This document shows, one piece after another, positions 47,900 to 58,145 of a stretch of DNA of 64,000 bases. The notes under the pieces are model-generated. The model was not told where the DNA came from, did no database searches, and was given only the letters and a program-made list of their open reading frames with translations. Position 1 is the first letter of the stretch, and every line of letters begins with the position of its first letter. Position numbers and translations under genes: made by a program. The stretch comes from Pectobacterium araliae (GTDB taxonomy: Bacteria; Pseudomonadota; Gammaproteobacteria; Enterobacterales; Enterobacteriaceae): contig NZ_AP028908.1 in NCBI RefSeq assembly GCF_037076465.1, positions 3,348,001-3,412,000 of the forward strand. Direction: 5' to 3'.

Positions 47900-49237
47900 C
47901 TACTGGCCGCGGATGGCCCAAAGCTGCATATCCAGCTCTGGGAATTCGCCAGCAATGTGGAACGCCAGCGTGTTGCCAGACACCAGCATCTGCCAGGCAG
48001 GGCTTTGTCTATCCAGTTGGAAATAGCTGTAACCCGCGTGATAAGGCAGTTGGCGCGGCGCGACTGGCAACGGCAATAGCGGGATGCCCGGCAATTGCAG
48101 GCTGATCAATTCGCGGATCTTCTCGCTGGAGGCGATCTTCGTTTGTTGCAGCAGCTGTTTACGCAGATGCTCCTGCGGCATACGCGCGCGCACCGCCAGC
48201 ACAAACTCGGCACCCACCATCAATTCCGCATCGCCGACCATTGCCACCATCACGCCATACGGCTGTTTCTTCAGTTGGATGGAGACGGCACGCGGCGACA
48301 GCACGGTGCTCAGCGCCTGACGCAGCGCCATCATCAGCGGCTCAAAGCTGGCCTGCTGGTGTTCGTGACGATAGGCGGGGAATTCCGGCGGCAGGCGTGA
48401 TTCATCGGTAAACGTCATCAGTTCACCGCACAGTTCAACCAGCGTTTCGTGCAGGCGTTCAGGGTGCAACGTGCCAAGACGCGCCAGATGCGACAGTTTA
48501 GGCTGAGCGCGGTTAAGCAATTGCAGCATCATGAACTCAGCCACGTCCGCTACGCCCTGCTGCCCTGGGGCGGCAATACGCTGTGCCAGACTGCGCGCAC
48601 GTTCCGCCACCAAACCGGCAGATTCGCCCAGAAAGCGTTTTAAGGTGGGGATTGCGGTAACACTAATGCTGCACGGCATAAAGTTCGGATCGAGAATCAA
48701 GCCGCCGTCAGGGCGCTTATCCAGAATGTTGGCAATCGCCAGCGAGGCATAGGCGCTGCGATCGTCACGATCGAGCATCAGGCGCAGGCTGACCTTGCCG
48801 ACCTCCAGAGACACAATATCGCCGCCATCGCTGTGCAGATCGCGCACGTCATGCCGATGCGATTGCAGGCGGCTGGCGATCCCCTGTCCCGGCTGACCGA
48901 CTTCACTGACGCCATTCACCGCCAGCGGCAGCGCCAGATACACTTTCTGGTTTGCCAGCGCAACGTCGGTAATCTCCAGCGGCAGCGGCAGGGCGTCATC
49001 ACCCGGAATATTGAACACGGTGCCGTCAGGCATCACACCGCTGGCGTTAACCAGCGCGATGCGGCCAAAATTGAGGTATTCCTCATTAATCGCCAGCGAC
49101 TGCAAACCATAGAAATAATCACTGAGGGCGCTGAGACGCGCGTGCAGTGCGTAATCGGTGTGTCGTTGCTGTTGTTGAAAATGCTGCGGTTTAATGAACA
49201 GACCTTCCCGCCAGATAATGCGATTGCGACTCGACAT
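47900..49237 (-). CDS. tssK: T6SS baseplate protein TssK (VasE)
   Basis: The 445-aa protein shows the typical TssK start RIIWREGLFIKPQHFQQQQRH, the shoulder region and the C-terminal head (YFQLDRQSPAWQMLVSGNTLAFHIAGEFP) that binds TssL/TssM. TssK trimers link the baseplate wedges to the membrane complex. It lies between tssJ and tssL. Confidence 0.95.
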   Translation of the reverse strand: MSSRNRIIWREGLFIKPQHFQQQQRHTDYALHARLSALSDYFYGLQSLAINEEYLNFGRIALVNASGVMPDGTVFNIPGDDALPLPLEITDVALANQKVYLALPLAVNGVSEVGQPGQGIASRLQSHRHDVRDLHSDGGDIVSLEVGKVSLRLMLDRDDRSAYASLAIANILDKRPDGGLILDPNFMPCSISVTAIPTLKRFLGESAGLVAERARSLAQRIAAPGQQGVADVAEFMMLQLLNRAQPKLSHLARLGTLHPERLHETLVELCGELMTFTDESRLPPEFPAYRHEHQQASFEPLMMALRQALSTVLSPRAVSIQLKKQPYGVMVAMVGDAELMVGAEFVLAVRARMPQEHLRKQLLQQTKIASSEKIRELISLQLPGIPLLPLPVAPRQLPYHAGYSYFQLDRQSPAWQMLVSGNTLAFHIAGEFPELDMQLWAIRGQ

Positions 49238-49239
49238 AA

Positions 49240-49761
49240 TTATTCTTCTTCTTGGTCTTTTTTGATTTCGACTTCATCCCTGCGCAGATGCACGAGGATC
49301 TGATACGTCTGCCCGGTATTTTTTAGCTTGATGACTTTGCGCCACTCGGCGCTTTCCGAATCCGCATAACGCGCCACCACGCCGAGGTAGTGCACCTTTT
49401 CATCCAACGCTTCGGGCGGCAGATATTTGAACTGCCCCGGCAATAGCGTGTAGTCCTGATGGCTGAGGTAATTCTTGGCGAGCGCCTTTTCGATATCCGT
49501 CGTGATTTGGTCGTAATCGGTGGCTAACAGACGCGAATCTTCCGCCAACAAAATCAGTTGGAATTCGATAGGGGCGGCTTCACCGCTGTCGTTAGGGTTA
49601 ACGTCCGGTTCCGCCAGCAGGCTAAAACCCACGGTAGAAGGCTGATGATTGTTGCTGCCCACCTGAATATCCGGATTCGCCGCGACCTGTGCCATCTTGC
49701 CCAGCGTGGTACACCCTGACAGCAGGAACATCAGGGAACATAAGCACAGCGCCCGTAGCAT
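49240..49761 (-). CDS. tssJ: T6SS outer-membrane lipoprotein TssJ (VasD)
   Basis: The 173-aa lipoprotein has signal and lipobox LMFLLSGC (Cys16), followed by the TssJ beta-sandwich (FQLILLAEDSRLLATDYDQI, FKYLPPEALDEKVHYLGVVARYAD, WRKVIKLK). It anchors TssM to the outer membrane. The ATG overlaps the fha stop (TAATG). Confidence 0.93.
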   Translation of the reverse strand: MLRALCLCSLMFLLSGCTTLGKMAQVAANPDIQVGSNNHQPSTVGFSLLAEPDVNPNDSGEAAPIEFQLILLAEDSRLLATDYDQITTDIEKALAKNYLSHQDYTLLPGQFKYLPPEALDEKVHYLGVVARYADSESAEWRKVIKLKNTGQTYQILVHLRRDEVEIKKDQEEE

Positions 49762-50981
49762 TATTTTTGCTCCTGCTGTTGACGCACGGCACGGTCATAC
49801 GCCTGCGCATACACCTGATGGAACAGCTTCTGGAAGCCCTGCTGGCGCGGCGACGTTAATTCGCGGTAGTAGTGCTGATACATCTGCCATGCCCAGCCGT
49901 CATCCGCCGCCAGCGGTTCACCACTGCGGCGATAGTGCTCAAAGCGGTTAAGCAACGCAGCAGGCGAAAAGGCCTGAAGAATGTTTTCCAACGCCACGAC
50001 GATCGCCTGCTGGTTCGCGATGTGATGCACTCGCAGATTGTGCAGTGCTTCTTCCACGGCGGCGGGCGCAGACAGGTGCACCGGGCTTTTCCCTTCGGCA
50101 AACAGCACCGACAGCGTATCCGCATAGCCCAACCCCAGACGCAGCGGGTTATCTTCAATCGGGCGTAAATGCGTGTCCGCCATCGCGGCCTGTTCCGTCT
50201 GTAATGCCAGCAGGCCTTCAACCATCGCGCGCAGGCTTTTCCCCATCTCTTCCAGCATTTCGCGCAATCGTGCATCATCACCCGGCTGAAGTGACAGCCC
50301 CAGCCCACGCATCAGCGGAGCCAGAGAAGTGTCATCGCTGTATCCTTCCAGCCCTTCTCCCGCGAACGGTGTGTTGATAGTCGGTAATTCCACAAATTTC
50401 TGATCCATGGTGTCCTCAGCAGAAGAAAAAGAAGAAAGAGAGGTCGTGAGCGATTCTCCGACCGTCTCACTGTCTGATGGCAAGAGTGGCTGGCTCTGTT
50501 CTTTCTGGAGCGCCCACAGCGGGTCATTCAGCACAACCGTGGGATCGGCCAGATCCGTTGAGCGCCTTTTTTTATCTTCACTTAGCCAGCCGCCCAGCAC
50601 ATCGACCGTGCCCTGTCCTAAAACCTGATCGATATCCTGTTCCGTGGTGGGATCACCGATATAAACGCCCAATCGGAAAGGCCCAATCACCAGCTCATCG
50701 CCGTGCGACAGAATGACTTTGCGATCTCGCCCAATCGGCGACAGCGAACCGTTAATAAAAGACTGTCCGCTCAGATCGCACAGGCTGAAATAACCATCGG
50801 TCATTTCGATACGTGCGTGCCCCGGCACCACGGATCCCAATCGATCCCGCAACTGCCACTGGTCTTTTTCCGACGCACCCAGCGTGCCACCACGATGATC
50901 GAACTGGTGCTGCACCTGAGAATTGATATCGAGCTGCTCACTGTTGAGCACAACCAACGTGAGTGGATGGGTTACGTTCAC
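49761..50981 (-). CDS. FHA-domain T6SS protein (Fha/TagH/VasC)
   Basis: The protein of about 406 aa has an N-terminal forkhead-associated domain (DRLGSVVPGHARIEMTDGYFSLCDLSGQSFINGS; LSHGDELVIGPFRLGVYIG), a variable Ser/Thr-rich middle and the VasC/ImpI-type C-terminal domain (LLNRFEHYRR, AWQMYQHYYRELTSPRQQGFQKLFHQVYAQAYD). I start it at GTG 50981, with GGAG upstream and two bases after the tssG stop; the longer frame lies inside tssG. No Thr kinase or phosphatase partner is in the window, so post-translational control of the PpkA type is not evident. Confidence 0.88.
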   Translation of the reverse strand: MNVTHPLTLVVLNSEQLDINSQVQHQFDHRGGTLGASEKDQWQLRDRLGSVVPGHARIEMTDGYFSLCDLSGQSFINGSLSPIGRDRKVILSHGDELVIGPFRLGVYIGDPTTEQDIDQVLGQGTVDVLGGWLSEDKKRRSTDLADPTVVLNDPLWALQKEQSQPLLPSDSETVGESLTTSLSSFSSAEDTMDQKFVELPTINTPFAGEGLEGYSDDTSLAPLMRGLGLSLQPGDDARLREMLEEMGKSLRAMVEGLLALQTEQAAMADTHLRPIEDNPLRLGLGYADTLSVLFAEGKSPVHLSAPAAVEEALHNLRVHHIANQQAIVVALENILQAFSPAALLNRFEHYRRSGEPLAADDGWAWQMYQHYYRELTSPRQQGFQKLFHQVYAQAYDRAVRQQQEQK

Positions 50982-50983
50982 AT

Positions 50984-51982
50984 TTACTCCTGCACACAAA
51001 TCGTCACATAGGGATCCGCGGGCGGCTGCCCAAGAAAACTGCTCCATCCCAATCGGCTGCTTTGCTCACTACCTAGGCTTAAGCCTTTAGCTTCGCCTTC
51101 CGCAAAACCCAGACGCAGATCCCAGGCCAACTGATCGCGAAGAATGAAAGAGACAAAACGCACCAGCGGCTGAAAATGCTCGCCGTTGGGCAAAAAGCTG
51201 AGAAAGCGGCTAAAGCTGAGGTTGCCGACTTTGAGCAAAAACTTGCCAGCGCAGTCGTTCACTTTGTCGCCGATAACAAAATCACCGCCCAGCATCATGT
51301 TTGCTTTTCCCAGACGGTTCTGCTGCCCTTTGTGAATCGGCACGCGGCGGTGCTGCCAAGCCAGAACGGCAACGTCATCCAGGTCAAAACAGTGAATAAC
51401 CAAACCCGCGACCACTTCCGGTGAGCGGCTGGGACTTGCCAGCACGCCGGCATAGGAAAGCATCTTGGCGCGGTTAACCGGCAGGCTGTCGCGCACGGCG
51501 TCATTTCCTAGCCCTACCAGCGCAAACATCAGGCGGGAGAATCCATCCTCCCCCTCATTCTGAAAGCGGACGTGATAGCGGTATTTGCGCCATGCGCGGT
51601 GCAATAGCGTGAGTAAGCGGTGGTGAAAGAAGTCGAGAAACACGCCCAGCTTCTGCTCGCCCTGCGCGTATTCCCAGGCCAGCTCTTCGAGGTAATAACC
51701 GGGCATCGGTGACTGACTGCCGTGCAGACCCAGAAACGCGACTTCCAGCTCCTGACGGCCATCTTCATCGCGTCCCACCTGCAAGATATCGCTAGGGTGA
51801 AAACCGATGGAGGCCGTAGAGCGAAAGCGCAGGCGTTCTTGTTCAGGGCGGAAATCCAACGCTTGTTCCAGATCCACGCCCTCCAGTTGGTTAAGTAACT
51901 CCACCAATTGGAAAAAATTAAAGCGTGAAACATCCTGGCGGAACGTCACATCATTGAGTGTTGACCTATCTGTACCGGCCAT
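50984..51982 (-). CDS. tssG: T6SS baseplate protein TssG (VasB)
   Basis: The 332-aa wedge protein shows the family segments FNFFQLVELLNQLEG, LQVGRDEDGRQELEVAFLGLHGSQSPMPGYYLEEL, LDFFHHRLLTLLHRAWRKYRY and FGRxxF-type VIGDKVNDCAGKFLLKVG. The start at 51982 (MAGTDRST) has AAGGAG eight bases upstream and lies within the last 37 bases of tssF, which suggests tight translational coupling of the two wedge subunits. Confidence 0.93.
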   Translation of the reverse strand: MAGTDRSTLNDVTFRQDVSRFNFFQLVELLNQLEGVDLEQALDFRPEQERLRFRSTASIGFHPSDILQVGRDEDGRQELEVAFLGLHGSQSPMPGYYLEELAWEYAQGEQKLGVFLDFFHHRLLTLLHRAWRKYRYHVRFQNEGEDGFSRLMFALVGLGNDAVRDSLPVNRAKMLSYAGVLASPSRSPEVVAGLVIHCFDLDDVAVLAWQHRRVPIHKGQQNRLGKANMMLGGDFVIGDKVNDCAGKFLLKVGNLSFSRFLSFLPNGEHFQPLVRFVSFILRDQLAWDLRLGFAEGEAKGLSLGSEQSSRLGWSSFLGQPPADPYVTICVQE

Positions 51983-53712
51983 CGGTAGCGCTCCTTGTTA
52001 TCGATGTTGACGACTTCCAACAGGTGGAAGGCGTTGACGCTGGCGTATAACGAGAAGAAGTGCGCCAGCACCGTGCTAAACAGATAGAGTTCTCCTTCAC
52101 TGGAGAACGCGGATTGCCGTACTGACAGAATGGATTTCAAGCCGCGAACCGGCATCCCCTGAACCAGACGGTCGATAGGGGTGGTTTCGATAGATTCGAT
52201 ACCCGCCAGACGCTTACGCGAGGCTTGTTCTGCCTGCTTGTCGTGCAGCGCCGGAAAATCGTAGGTACGCAGGATCTGCACCAGCGCATCGCGCCGCAGC
52301 AGCGACACATAGTTCAGGGACAGGTTGGAGATCAGCGTCCAATGCAGGCTACCATCCATTGCAGGCCGCAATGGTCGCGTCGGCCGCACCAGATTGCGAA
52401 ACGTCGCGAAAGACGGCGAATTCCCCGTCGGCACGCAGATCGATCCAACGGGCAGCTGTGCCGCACGCGATCGGTTGGTACAGGTCAGGGTCACCGAGAT
52501 CGATTCATCCAAATCAATCACTTCCTGCTCATCGCCACGGACAAAAGAGAGCATGTGATCAAAACCATTGCCGTTCACCGCCTCTCTTACCCGGATGCGG
52601 TAGTAGAGCGCCAGCCGTCCTTTGGCGCGTTCGATTTGGTGCTGAAAGCTCTCAAAAGGCTGATAGGTGCGTGGAATTCCCCGGGCACGGCCTGAATTCC
52701 CTTCAACCCAGCCTTCAACCTTGTCCACGGAGAAGATTTCAAAGCTATCCGCGTTACGGTAGCTGGCTTTCAGCGGGTAATCCGTCTGGCGTCCGCTGAG
52801 GTTGATCGGTTCGCTATCATGCTGGAAGAGATTGATTGCAGGCACGCAGTTGAGCATGAACGAATCAGGACGGATCTTCAGCTCCGCGGGCAGCGGGCGG
52901 TCAAAGCAAAAATGCAGACGGAATTCCGTTACCGTCAGCGGGAGATCCGGCCATACCGCGCCCGCGAGTTGGAAAAAGAGAAAACTTTCAGGAAAACAAA
53001 AGTATTCCTGCAGGATGCGATAGCCCGAATAAACGTTACCGGGATACGGCAATAGCGCATCTTCGCGCTCAAAGCCGACCGTCTTCAGCACGCTAGCTTC
53101 CTGACGGAAGCGCTGGCCATCGACCTCCAGCTCAATGTGCGACAGCTGGCTCGCAATCCAGAAATAGAGCTCGTAGGCCGTATAGGTATCACCGCCCAGA
53201 TAAAAACGCAGTTTGTCGAGTTGCAGGTCGCTTAGCGATAGCGGGCCATGCAGCCCAACGTCCAGCGTAATGGTGGACAGATCGTTGCCGCTCTGTACTT
53301 TGATCTCACGGATATCAGCCGGATAAATCCAGGCATCGTGACAGGTCTGAAAATGGCAAACCACATCATCAATCGGCAGGCTATCAAGCTCACAGCCACG
53401 CTCAACAAACGCGGGTTGGGCAATTGCGCCGGGGAGTACCGAAAACTGCATAATCGTCATGCTCGGTACGGGGCGCAGGTAATTAGGCCACAGCATGCCC
53501 AGCAGACCGTGCGTCAATTCCGGAAATTCATCCTCGATCTTCGCCCGCAGGCTCCCTGTCAAAAAGGCGAACCCTTCCAGCAGACGCTCAACGTCTGGAT
53601 CCGTGGTTTGTTCTGACAAAAATCGGGTAAGCTCAGGGTGCGCCTTGGCGAATTCACGCCCTTGCAGGCGCAAGTAGGTCAGCTCATCCCTGAAAAAATG
53701 TTCCAGTGACAT
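51946..53712 (-). CDS. tssF: T6SS baseplate protein TssF (VasA)
   Basis: The 588-aa protein starts MSLEHFFRDELTYLRLQGREFAKAHPELTRFL and includes DPDVERLLEGFAFLTGSLRAKIEDEFPELTHGLLGMLWPNYLRPVPSMTIMQF, both hallmarks of TssF. It forms the 2:1 wedge with TssG. It starts three bases after tssE and overlaps tssG. Confidence 0.95.
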   Translation of the reverse strand: MSLEHFFRDELTYLRLQGREFAKAHPELTRFLSEQTTDPDVERLLEGFAFLTGSLRAKIEDEFPELTHGLLGMLWPNYLRPVPSMTIMQFSVLPGAIAQPAFVERGCELDSLPIDDVVCHFQTCHDAWIYPADIREIKVQSGNDLSTITLDVGLHGPLSLSDLQLDKLRFYLGGDTYTAYELYFWIASQLSHIELEVDGQRFRQEASVLKTVGFEREDALLPYPGNVYSGYRILQEYFCFPESFLFFQLAGAVWPDLPLTVTEFRLHFCFDRPLPAELKIRPDSFMLNCVPAINLFQHDSEPINLSGRQTDYPLKASYRNADSFEIFSVDKVEGWVEGNSGRARGIPRTYQPFESFQHQIERAKGRLALYYRIRVREAVNGNGFDHMLSFVRGDEQEVIDLDESISVTLTCTNRSRAAQLPVGSICVPTGNSPSFATFRNLVRPTRPLRPAMDGSLHWTLISNLSLNYVSLLRRDALVQILRTYDFPALHDKQAEQASRKRLAGIESIETTPIDRLVQGMPVRGLKSILSVRQSAFSSEGELYLFSTVLAHFFSLYASVNAFHLLEVVNIDNKERYRWPVQIGQHSMM

Positions 53713-53714
53713 AA

Positions 53715-54146
53715 TCAGATCATTCTGTAGTGGCGGTGGCTATCCATATGGATATTGAAAGAGGCAACCTGCTCCAGATCTTCCAATCTGACCCGAGCGG
53801 TAACCTGAAACGACATCTCCATCGGATTCGATAAATAGTCCGATGTGTTAACATCCACATGAACAATTCGAGGTTCAAAGCGACAGATACACTGTCGGAT
53901 CGCCTCCCGGATTTTCCCCCGAATATCCGCACCACCCTGCGTCGCGTCATTAAAATCAATCACGCCAAGCTCAGGTGCGCTGCGGCAATTTCCGGGTCGG
54001 GTGTTGAGCACATTGTCCAGTTGATGCTTAACGGACTCGATCAGTGCTTCAACTTCCGTTTCAGGGGAGGAGCGATGCTCCTCCCCACGGATACGATCAA
54101 ACAGACTTGCCGCGCTTCCCCTTTCCCAGGCAGAAAGAGACGCCAT
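53715..54146 (-). CDS. tssE: T6SS baseplate protein TssE (gp25-like)
   Basis: The 143-aa protein resembles phage T4 gp25 (SAWERGSAASLFDRI, then VKHQLDNVLNTRPGNCRSAPELGVIDFND and FEPRIVHVDVN). It seeds sheath assembly on the baseplate. It lies five bases after tssC and three before tssF. Confidence 0.93.
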   Translation of the reverse strand: MASLSAWERGSAASLFDRIRGEEHRSSPETEVEALIESVKHQLDNVLNTRPGNCRSAPELGVIDFNDATQGGADIRGKIREAIRQCICRFEPRIVHVDVNTSDYLSNPMEMSFQVTARVRLEDLEQVASFNIHMDSHRHYRMI

Positions 54147-54151
54147 CAGTC

Positions 54152-55630
54152 TTATTCCTTATCCAAACGCCCTACCAGCGACAGCTCAAAGTTCGCCCCC
54201 ATGTACTTGAAGTGCGGGCGCACAGACATGGTGACTTGATACCAACCTGGTTCCCCTTCTACATCCAGCACTTTGATTTGTGCGGCACGCAGAGGACGAC
54301 GGCTACGAACATCTGCCGGCGGGTTTTCCTGATCGGCAATGTACTGTTTAATCCAGGTATTCAACTCACGCTCAAGATCCTGACGCTCTTTCCATGAGCC
54401 AATCTGTTCACGCTGCAGCACTTTGATGTAATGCGCCAGACGGTTGATGATGAACATGTACGGCAGTTGCGTACCCAGCTTGTAGTTGGTTTCCGCTTCT
54501 TTGCCTTCTTTGGTGTTCGGGAACACCTTTGGCTTCTGCACCGAGTTAGCGGAGAAGAAGGCGGCGTTGTCGCTGTCTTTACGCATCGTCAGCGTGATAA
54601 AGCCTTCTTCGGCCATTTCATATTCGCGACGATCGGTGATCAGGACTTCAGTCGGGATCTTGGCCTGAAGCTGACCCATGGCTTCATAAACATGCACGGG
54701 CAGGTCGGTAATCGCACCGCCACTCTGCGGACCGATGATGTTCGGACACCAGCGGTATTTCGCGAAGCTGTCCGTCAGCGCCGTTCCCATCAGGTAAGCG
54801 GTATTGCCCCACAGATAGTGTTCGTGATCGGTGCTGATATCTTCCTTGTAGTTGAAGCCCTTAATCGGGTTCTCTACAGGATCATAAGGCAAGCGAGCCA
54901 GGAAGCGCGGTGCCGTCAGCCCCAGATAGCGACCATCTTCGGACTCACGCAACGAACGCCATTTCGTATAAGCCGGGCCTTCGAAAACGGATTTCAGATC
55001 TTTGATGGAGGGCAAATCGGTGAAGCGATCCACGCCAAAGAAGGTCGGTGCAACGGAAGAGATGAACGGCGCATGCGCCATTGCGCCAACGGCGCTGACA
55101 TACTGCATCAGTTTGATGTCTGGTGAGCTTTGCGTCAGCGCATAATCACCAATCACGCCACCGATAGGCTGGCCGCCAAACTGGCCGTAACCGCTGGAAT
55201 AGACGTGCTTGTAGAAGCCAGACTGTGAGATTTCAGGAGCGAATTCGAAATCGTCCAACAGCTCTTCTTTCGTCGCATGCAACACCAACAGTTTGATGTT
55301 TTCACGGAAATCAGTGCGATCAACCAGCAGTTTCATCGAACGCCAGGAAGATTCCAGTTCCTGTAGTTCTTTAGCATGCAGAATAACGTCAATCTGCTTG
55401 CTGAGCTTTTTGTCCAGTTCGACGATCATGCTATCGACCAGCGCTTTGTTCACAGGCTCTGCTGCATTACCGCTATCAAGAATGTTAGCGACCAACGCGG
55501 CAATGCCTTGTTTAGCCACGCTGTAGCCTTCATCAACTGGGCTGATACGCGCTTGAGCCATGATGTCATCAAGCAGCGATCCAGAAGCGCTGGCAGCGCC
55601 TGCCTGAACCTGTTCTTCAATTATTGACAT
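54152..55630 (-). CDS. tssC: T6SS sheath large subunit TssC (VipB)
   Basis: The 492-aa sheath protein contains the family marks ELESSWRSMKLLVDRTDFRENIKLLVLH, FGGQPIGGVIGDYALTQSSPDIKLMQYVSAVGAMAHAPFI and the C-terminal RPHFKYMGANFELSLVGRLDKE. It pairs with TssB to form the contractile sheath and is recycled by ClpV. It starts 22 bases after tssB. Confidence 0.96.
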   Translation of the reverse strand: MSIIEEQVQAGAASASGSLLDDIMAQARISPVDEGYSVAKQGIAALVANILDSGNAAEPVNKALVDSMIVELDKKLSKQIDVILHAKELQELESSWRSMKLLVDRTDFRENIKLLVLHATKEELLDDFEFAPEISQSGFYKHVYSSGYGQFGGQPIGGVIGDYALTQSSPDIKLMQYVSAVGAMAHAPFISSVAPTFFGVDRFTDLPSIKDLKSVFEGPAYTKWRSLRESEDGRYLGLTAPRFLARLPYDPVENPIKGFNYKEDISTDHEHYLWGNTAYLMGTALTDSFAKYRWCPNIIGPQSGGAITDLPVHVYEAMGQLQAKIPTEVLITDRREYEMAEEGFITLTMRKDSDNAAFFSANSVQKPKVFPNTKEGKEAETNYKLGTQLPYMFIINRLAHYIKVLQREQIGSWKERQDLERELNTWIKQYIADQENPPADVRSRRPLRAAQIKVLDVEGEPGWYQVTMSVRPHFKYMGANFELSLVGRLDKE

Positions 55631-55652
55631 ATTTATTTCCCTATTTCGTCAA

Positions 55653-56156
55653 TTATTCGGCGGGTTTTACCAGATCGAGCTCTTTCAAAAGCTGCTCTCT
55701 GGCTTCTTCGCTGGACAACAGATCCTGCAAACGATTACGGAATGAGGGAATATTGCCGAGGGGGCCTTTCAGCGCGACGAGGGCTTCACGTAAATCAAGC
55801 AACTTACGTAATTCAGGCACCTGCTGGGCAATGCGGTCAGGGGAGAAATCATTCAGACCGCCGATGCTCAGTTTCACTGGCAGGTCGTCCTGACTTTCTT
55901 CTTCAAGGCGGTTTGGCACACTGAAATTCAATTCCAGATTTGCTTCTTTCATCACCGAGGTAAAGTTGTTCTTATCGATCGATACGGTCTGACGTTCTTC
56001 GATCGGCGTTTCCTCTGTGCAGCCCTTCATATTTCCCACGATCATCAGCGTCAACGGCAATTCTATTTCCGCCTGCTGACCACCAGTGGCCGGAACATAT
56101 TTGATATTAATACGTTCCTTTGGTGCGACAGATGCACCATCAGTTCCTTTTGCCAT
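55653..56156 (-). CDS. tssB: T6SS sheath small subunit TssB (VipA)
   Basis: The 167-aa sheath protein begins MAKGTDGASVAPKERINIKYVP. It contains ELPLTLMIVGNMKG, RQTVSIDKNNFTSVMKEANLELNFSVPN, LSIGGLNDFSPDRIAQQVPELRKLL and the C-terminal helix SFRNRLQDLLSSEEAREQLLKEL. The start at 56156 is chosen from family alignment, since the open frame to 56231 adds 25 unrelated residues; no strong ribosome-binding site is seen. It is the first gene of the main tss operon. Confidence 0.93.
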   Translation of the reverse strand: MAKGTDGASVAPKERINIKYVPATGGQQAEIELPLTLMIVGNMKGCTEETPIEERQTVSIDKNNFTSVMKEANLELNFSVPNRLEEESQDDLPVKLSIGGLNDFSPDRIAQQVPELRKLLDLREALVALKGPLGNIPSFRNRLQDLLSSEEAREQLLKELDLVKPAE

Positions 56157-57030
56157 GTGTCTATACCAACGTAAGGGCTCTCGGCCCGGAGAAGTAAAGT
56201 CGATTCCTACCAAAAGCCCGCCGTCATCCATAAGAACGGCAGCGACTCGGCAAACAAATAACGCATTTGTTTTTCGACCAGCGAGATGAAATAAATCAAA
56301 ACCGAATTAAAAACACAACAAAACCACAACATTACGGCTTATATCGGTGTAAAAAGAGCCACACCAAGAAGGATGTAAATACATTTATATTTTGAGTTTG
56401 GATCATACACACAACACAAACGCACGGTCAATGCTTATATAGCAGACCAACTAAATGGAACCACTAAAACAAAAAAATAAACTAAAACAACTAATTAAAT
56501 CGACCTTAAGTAAAAAAAACAAAATAAAAAAGAATATCCTGCTAATTTTCAATTAACGAAAAAGGAATATATTTCGTGCCTTTTAATTTCGTTAAAAACG
56601 AAATACTTAACACGCTAATAAATATCAGGCATTACAATCAATACATTAACTTTAATTTAAAAAAAACAATTTCCACTTTATTTTTTACTTTTGGCAGAAC
56701 AAATATCTACATCACATCCATAAACTATTTCTTGGCTAAAATATAAATATTAGATAATTTAGCAACTATTTAGTTTAAAATGTAAATTATTAGTTTTTTA
56801 TACTATCAAAAAACCAAAGGTAAGTATTAATAGCTTATCATGGTGTATTGGCATTATTTCATAACAAAAATCACAGTAAGATACAGTGAAATGATCTTTT
56901 TCATGTCACTTTTAGGTTAAAAATGACGGTTATCCGGCAGAAGACTGCGAGGTTCTCTTTGGTTAATTCATCGAAAAAGTAGAATTCCGCCCTGACCGAG
57001 ACATAGCCCTTCTTTCATCAGCAGTTATCC
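56157..57030. other. Long AT-rich region upstream of the T6SS operon
   Basis: No gene is supported in these 870 bases. They must contain the tssB promoter, but I find no sigma-54 consensus here, unlike hcp. Two palindromic elements with ACGAAA/TTTCGT arms occur close together: 56556-56577 and ATTTCGTT-AAA-AACGAAAT at 56586-56604. They could be regulator sites. The strong AT richness suggests H-NS silencing. Confidence 0.5.
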
Positions 57031-58137
57031 CTACCCACGCCGATTAAATGTTCCCTGCTTCACATTGAAGCCTTTCTCAAGGCTATCCATATAATCGGCA
57101 TACCATTGCAGCATCTCACGTCTGCCATCGAGATATTGCGCATGGTTGTAGGTGCCACGAATAGCATTCTTATCCACATGCGCCAGTTGGGTTTCAATCC
57201 ATGCAGTGTTGTAGCCCTGTTCATGAAGAACGGTGCTCATGGTATGACGGAAGCCATGACCCGTAACCCGGCCTGTATAGCCAATTCGCTTAAATACCTG
57301 ATTGATACTGGCTTCGCTCATGGTCTTACTGGGATCATTGCGTCCCGGAAACAGTAAAGGAAATTGCCCCGTCATTGCTCTGATCTGTTCGATGATGGCT
57401 AAGGCTTGGGTAGAGAGCGGAATGATATGGGGACGGCGCATTTTCATGCGTTCAGCAGAAATTTCCCATAGCGCTTTCTTGGTATCGATTTCTGACCATA
57501 ACGCACCGCGCAATTCACCTGTTCTCAGGCCAGTAATGATCAACAATCTCGCTGCCAGCACCATCAATTCACTGCCAGAGTAGCCAGCAAGGGCTTTAAA
57601 GAAAGCAGGAAGCTCTTCAGTGGTGAGGAACGGGTAATGTGTAGACTCATGCCCTTGCATGGCACTGGTGAGATCTGGCGCGGGATTATACTCGGCTCTG
57701 CCTGTCACGATGGCGTAGCGAAACACTTCGCCGCAGCGTTGACGCACTTTCTTGGCTTTTTCGGTTGCTCCTCTGTCTTCCATCTTTTTAAGCACGTTTA
57801 GCAGTTCCAACGGCTTGATGTCTGCAACAGGGCGTTGACCAATGAACGGGAAGACATCTTTGTTGAACGCTTCAAGAATGTCAGAGGCATATCCCGCAGA
57901 CCATTTCTTCACTTTCATGCTGTGCCATTCGAGTACAATTTGCTGAAAGGTGTTTTTGACTTCTTCGATGTGGGCTTGTTTGCTTTCTTGCTTAAACGCA
58001 CTCGGATCAACGCCATTAACCAGCAGCTTTTTAGCATCATCTCTTTTGCTTCTGGCATCGGCTAAGGTAATGGTCGGGTAATCCCGAGGATAGCAAGTCC
58101 GGACGGGCAATAGGGATAGCGCTAAACGATACTGCAT
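57031..58137 (-). pseudogene. P4-type integrase, N-terminus lost
   Basis: The 368-codon frame covers the core-binding and catalytic domains of a P4-family tyrosine integrase. The catalytic residues are present: Arg in ITGLRTGELRG, H-x-x-R in HGFRHTMST, His in QLAHVD and Tyr in GTYNHAQYLDGRREML. The usual N-terminal domain (DUF4102, about 40 residues ending in a LGxYP motif) is replaced by unrelated residues before [16 protein letters not shown], and full-length enzymes are over 400 aa. It abuts another integrase fragment head to head at 58146, so the 5' end was probably removed by recombination. It may be inactive. Confidence 0.75.
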
Positions 58138-58145
58138 GCCGAGTA

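Noticed and set aside
54431..55126. Plus-strand 231-codon frame opposite tssC
   Set aside because: tssC is unambiguous; the opposite frame has no family features.
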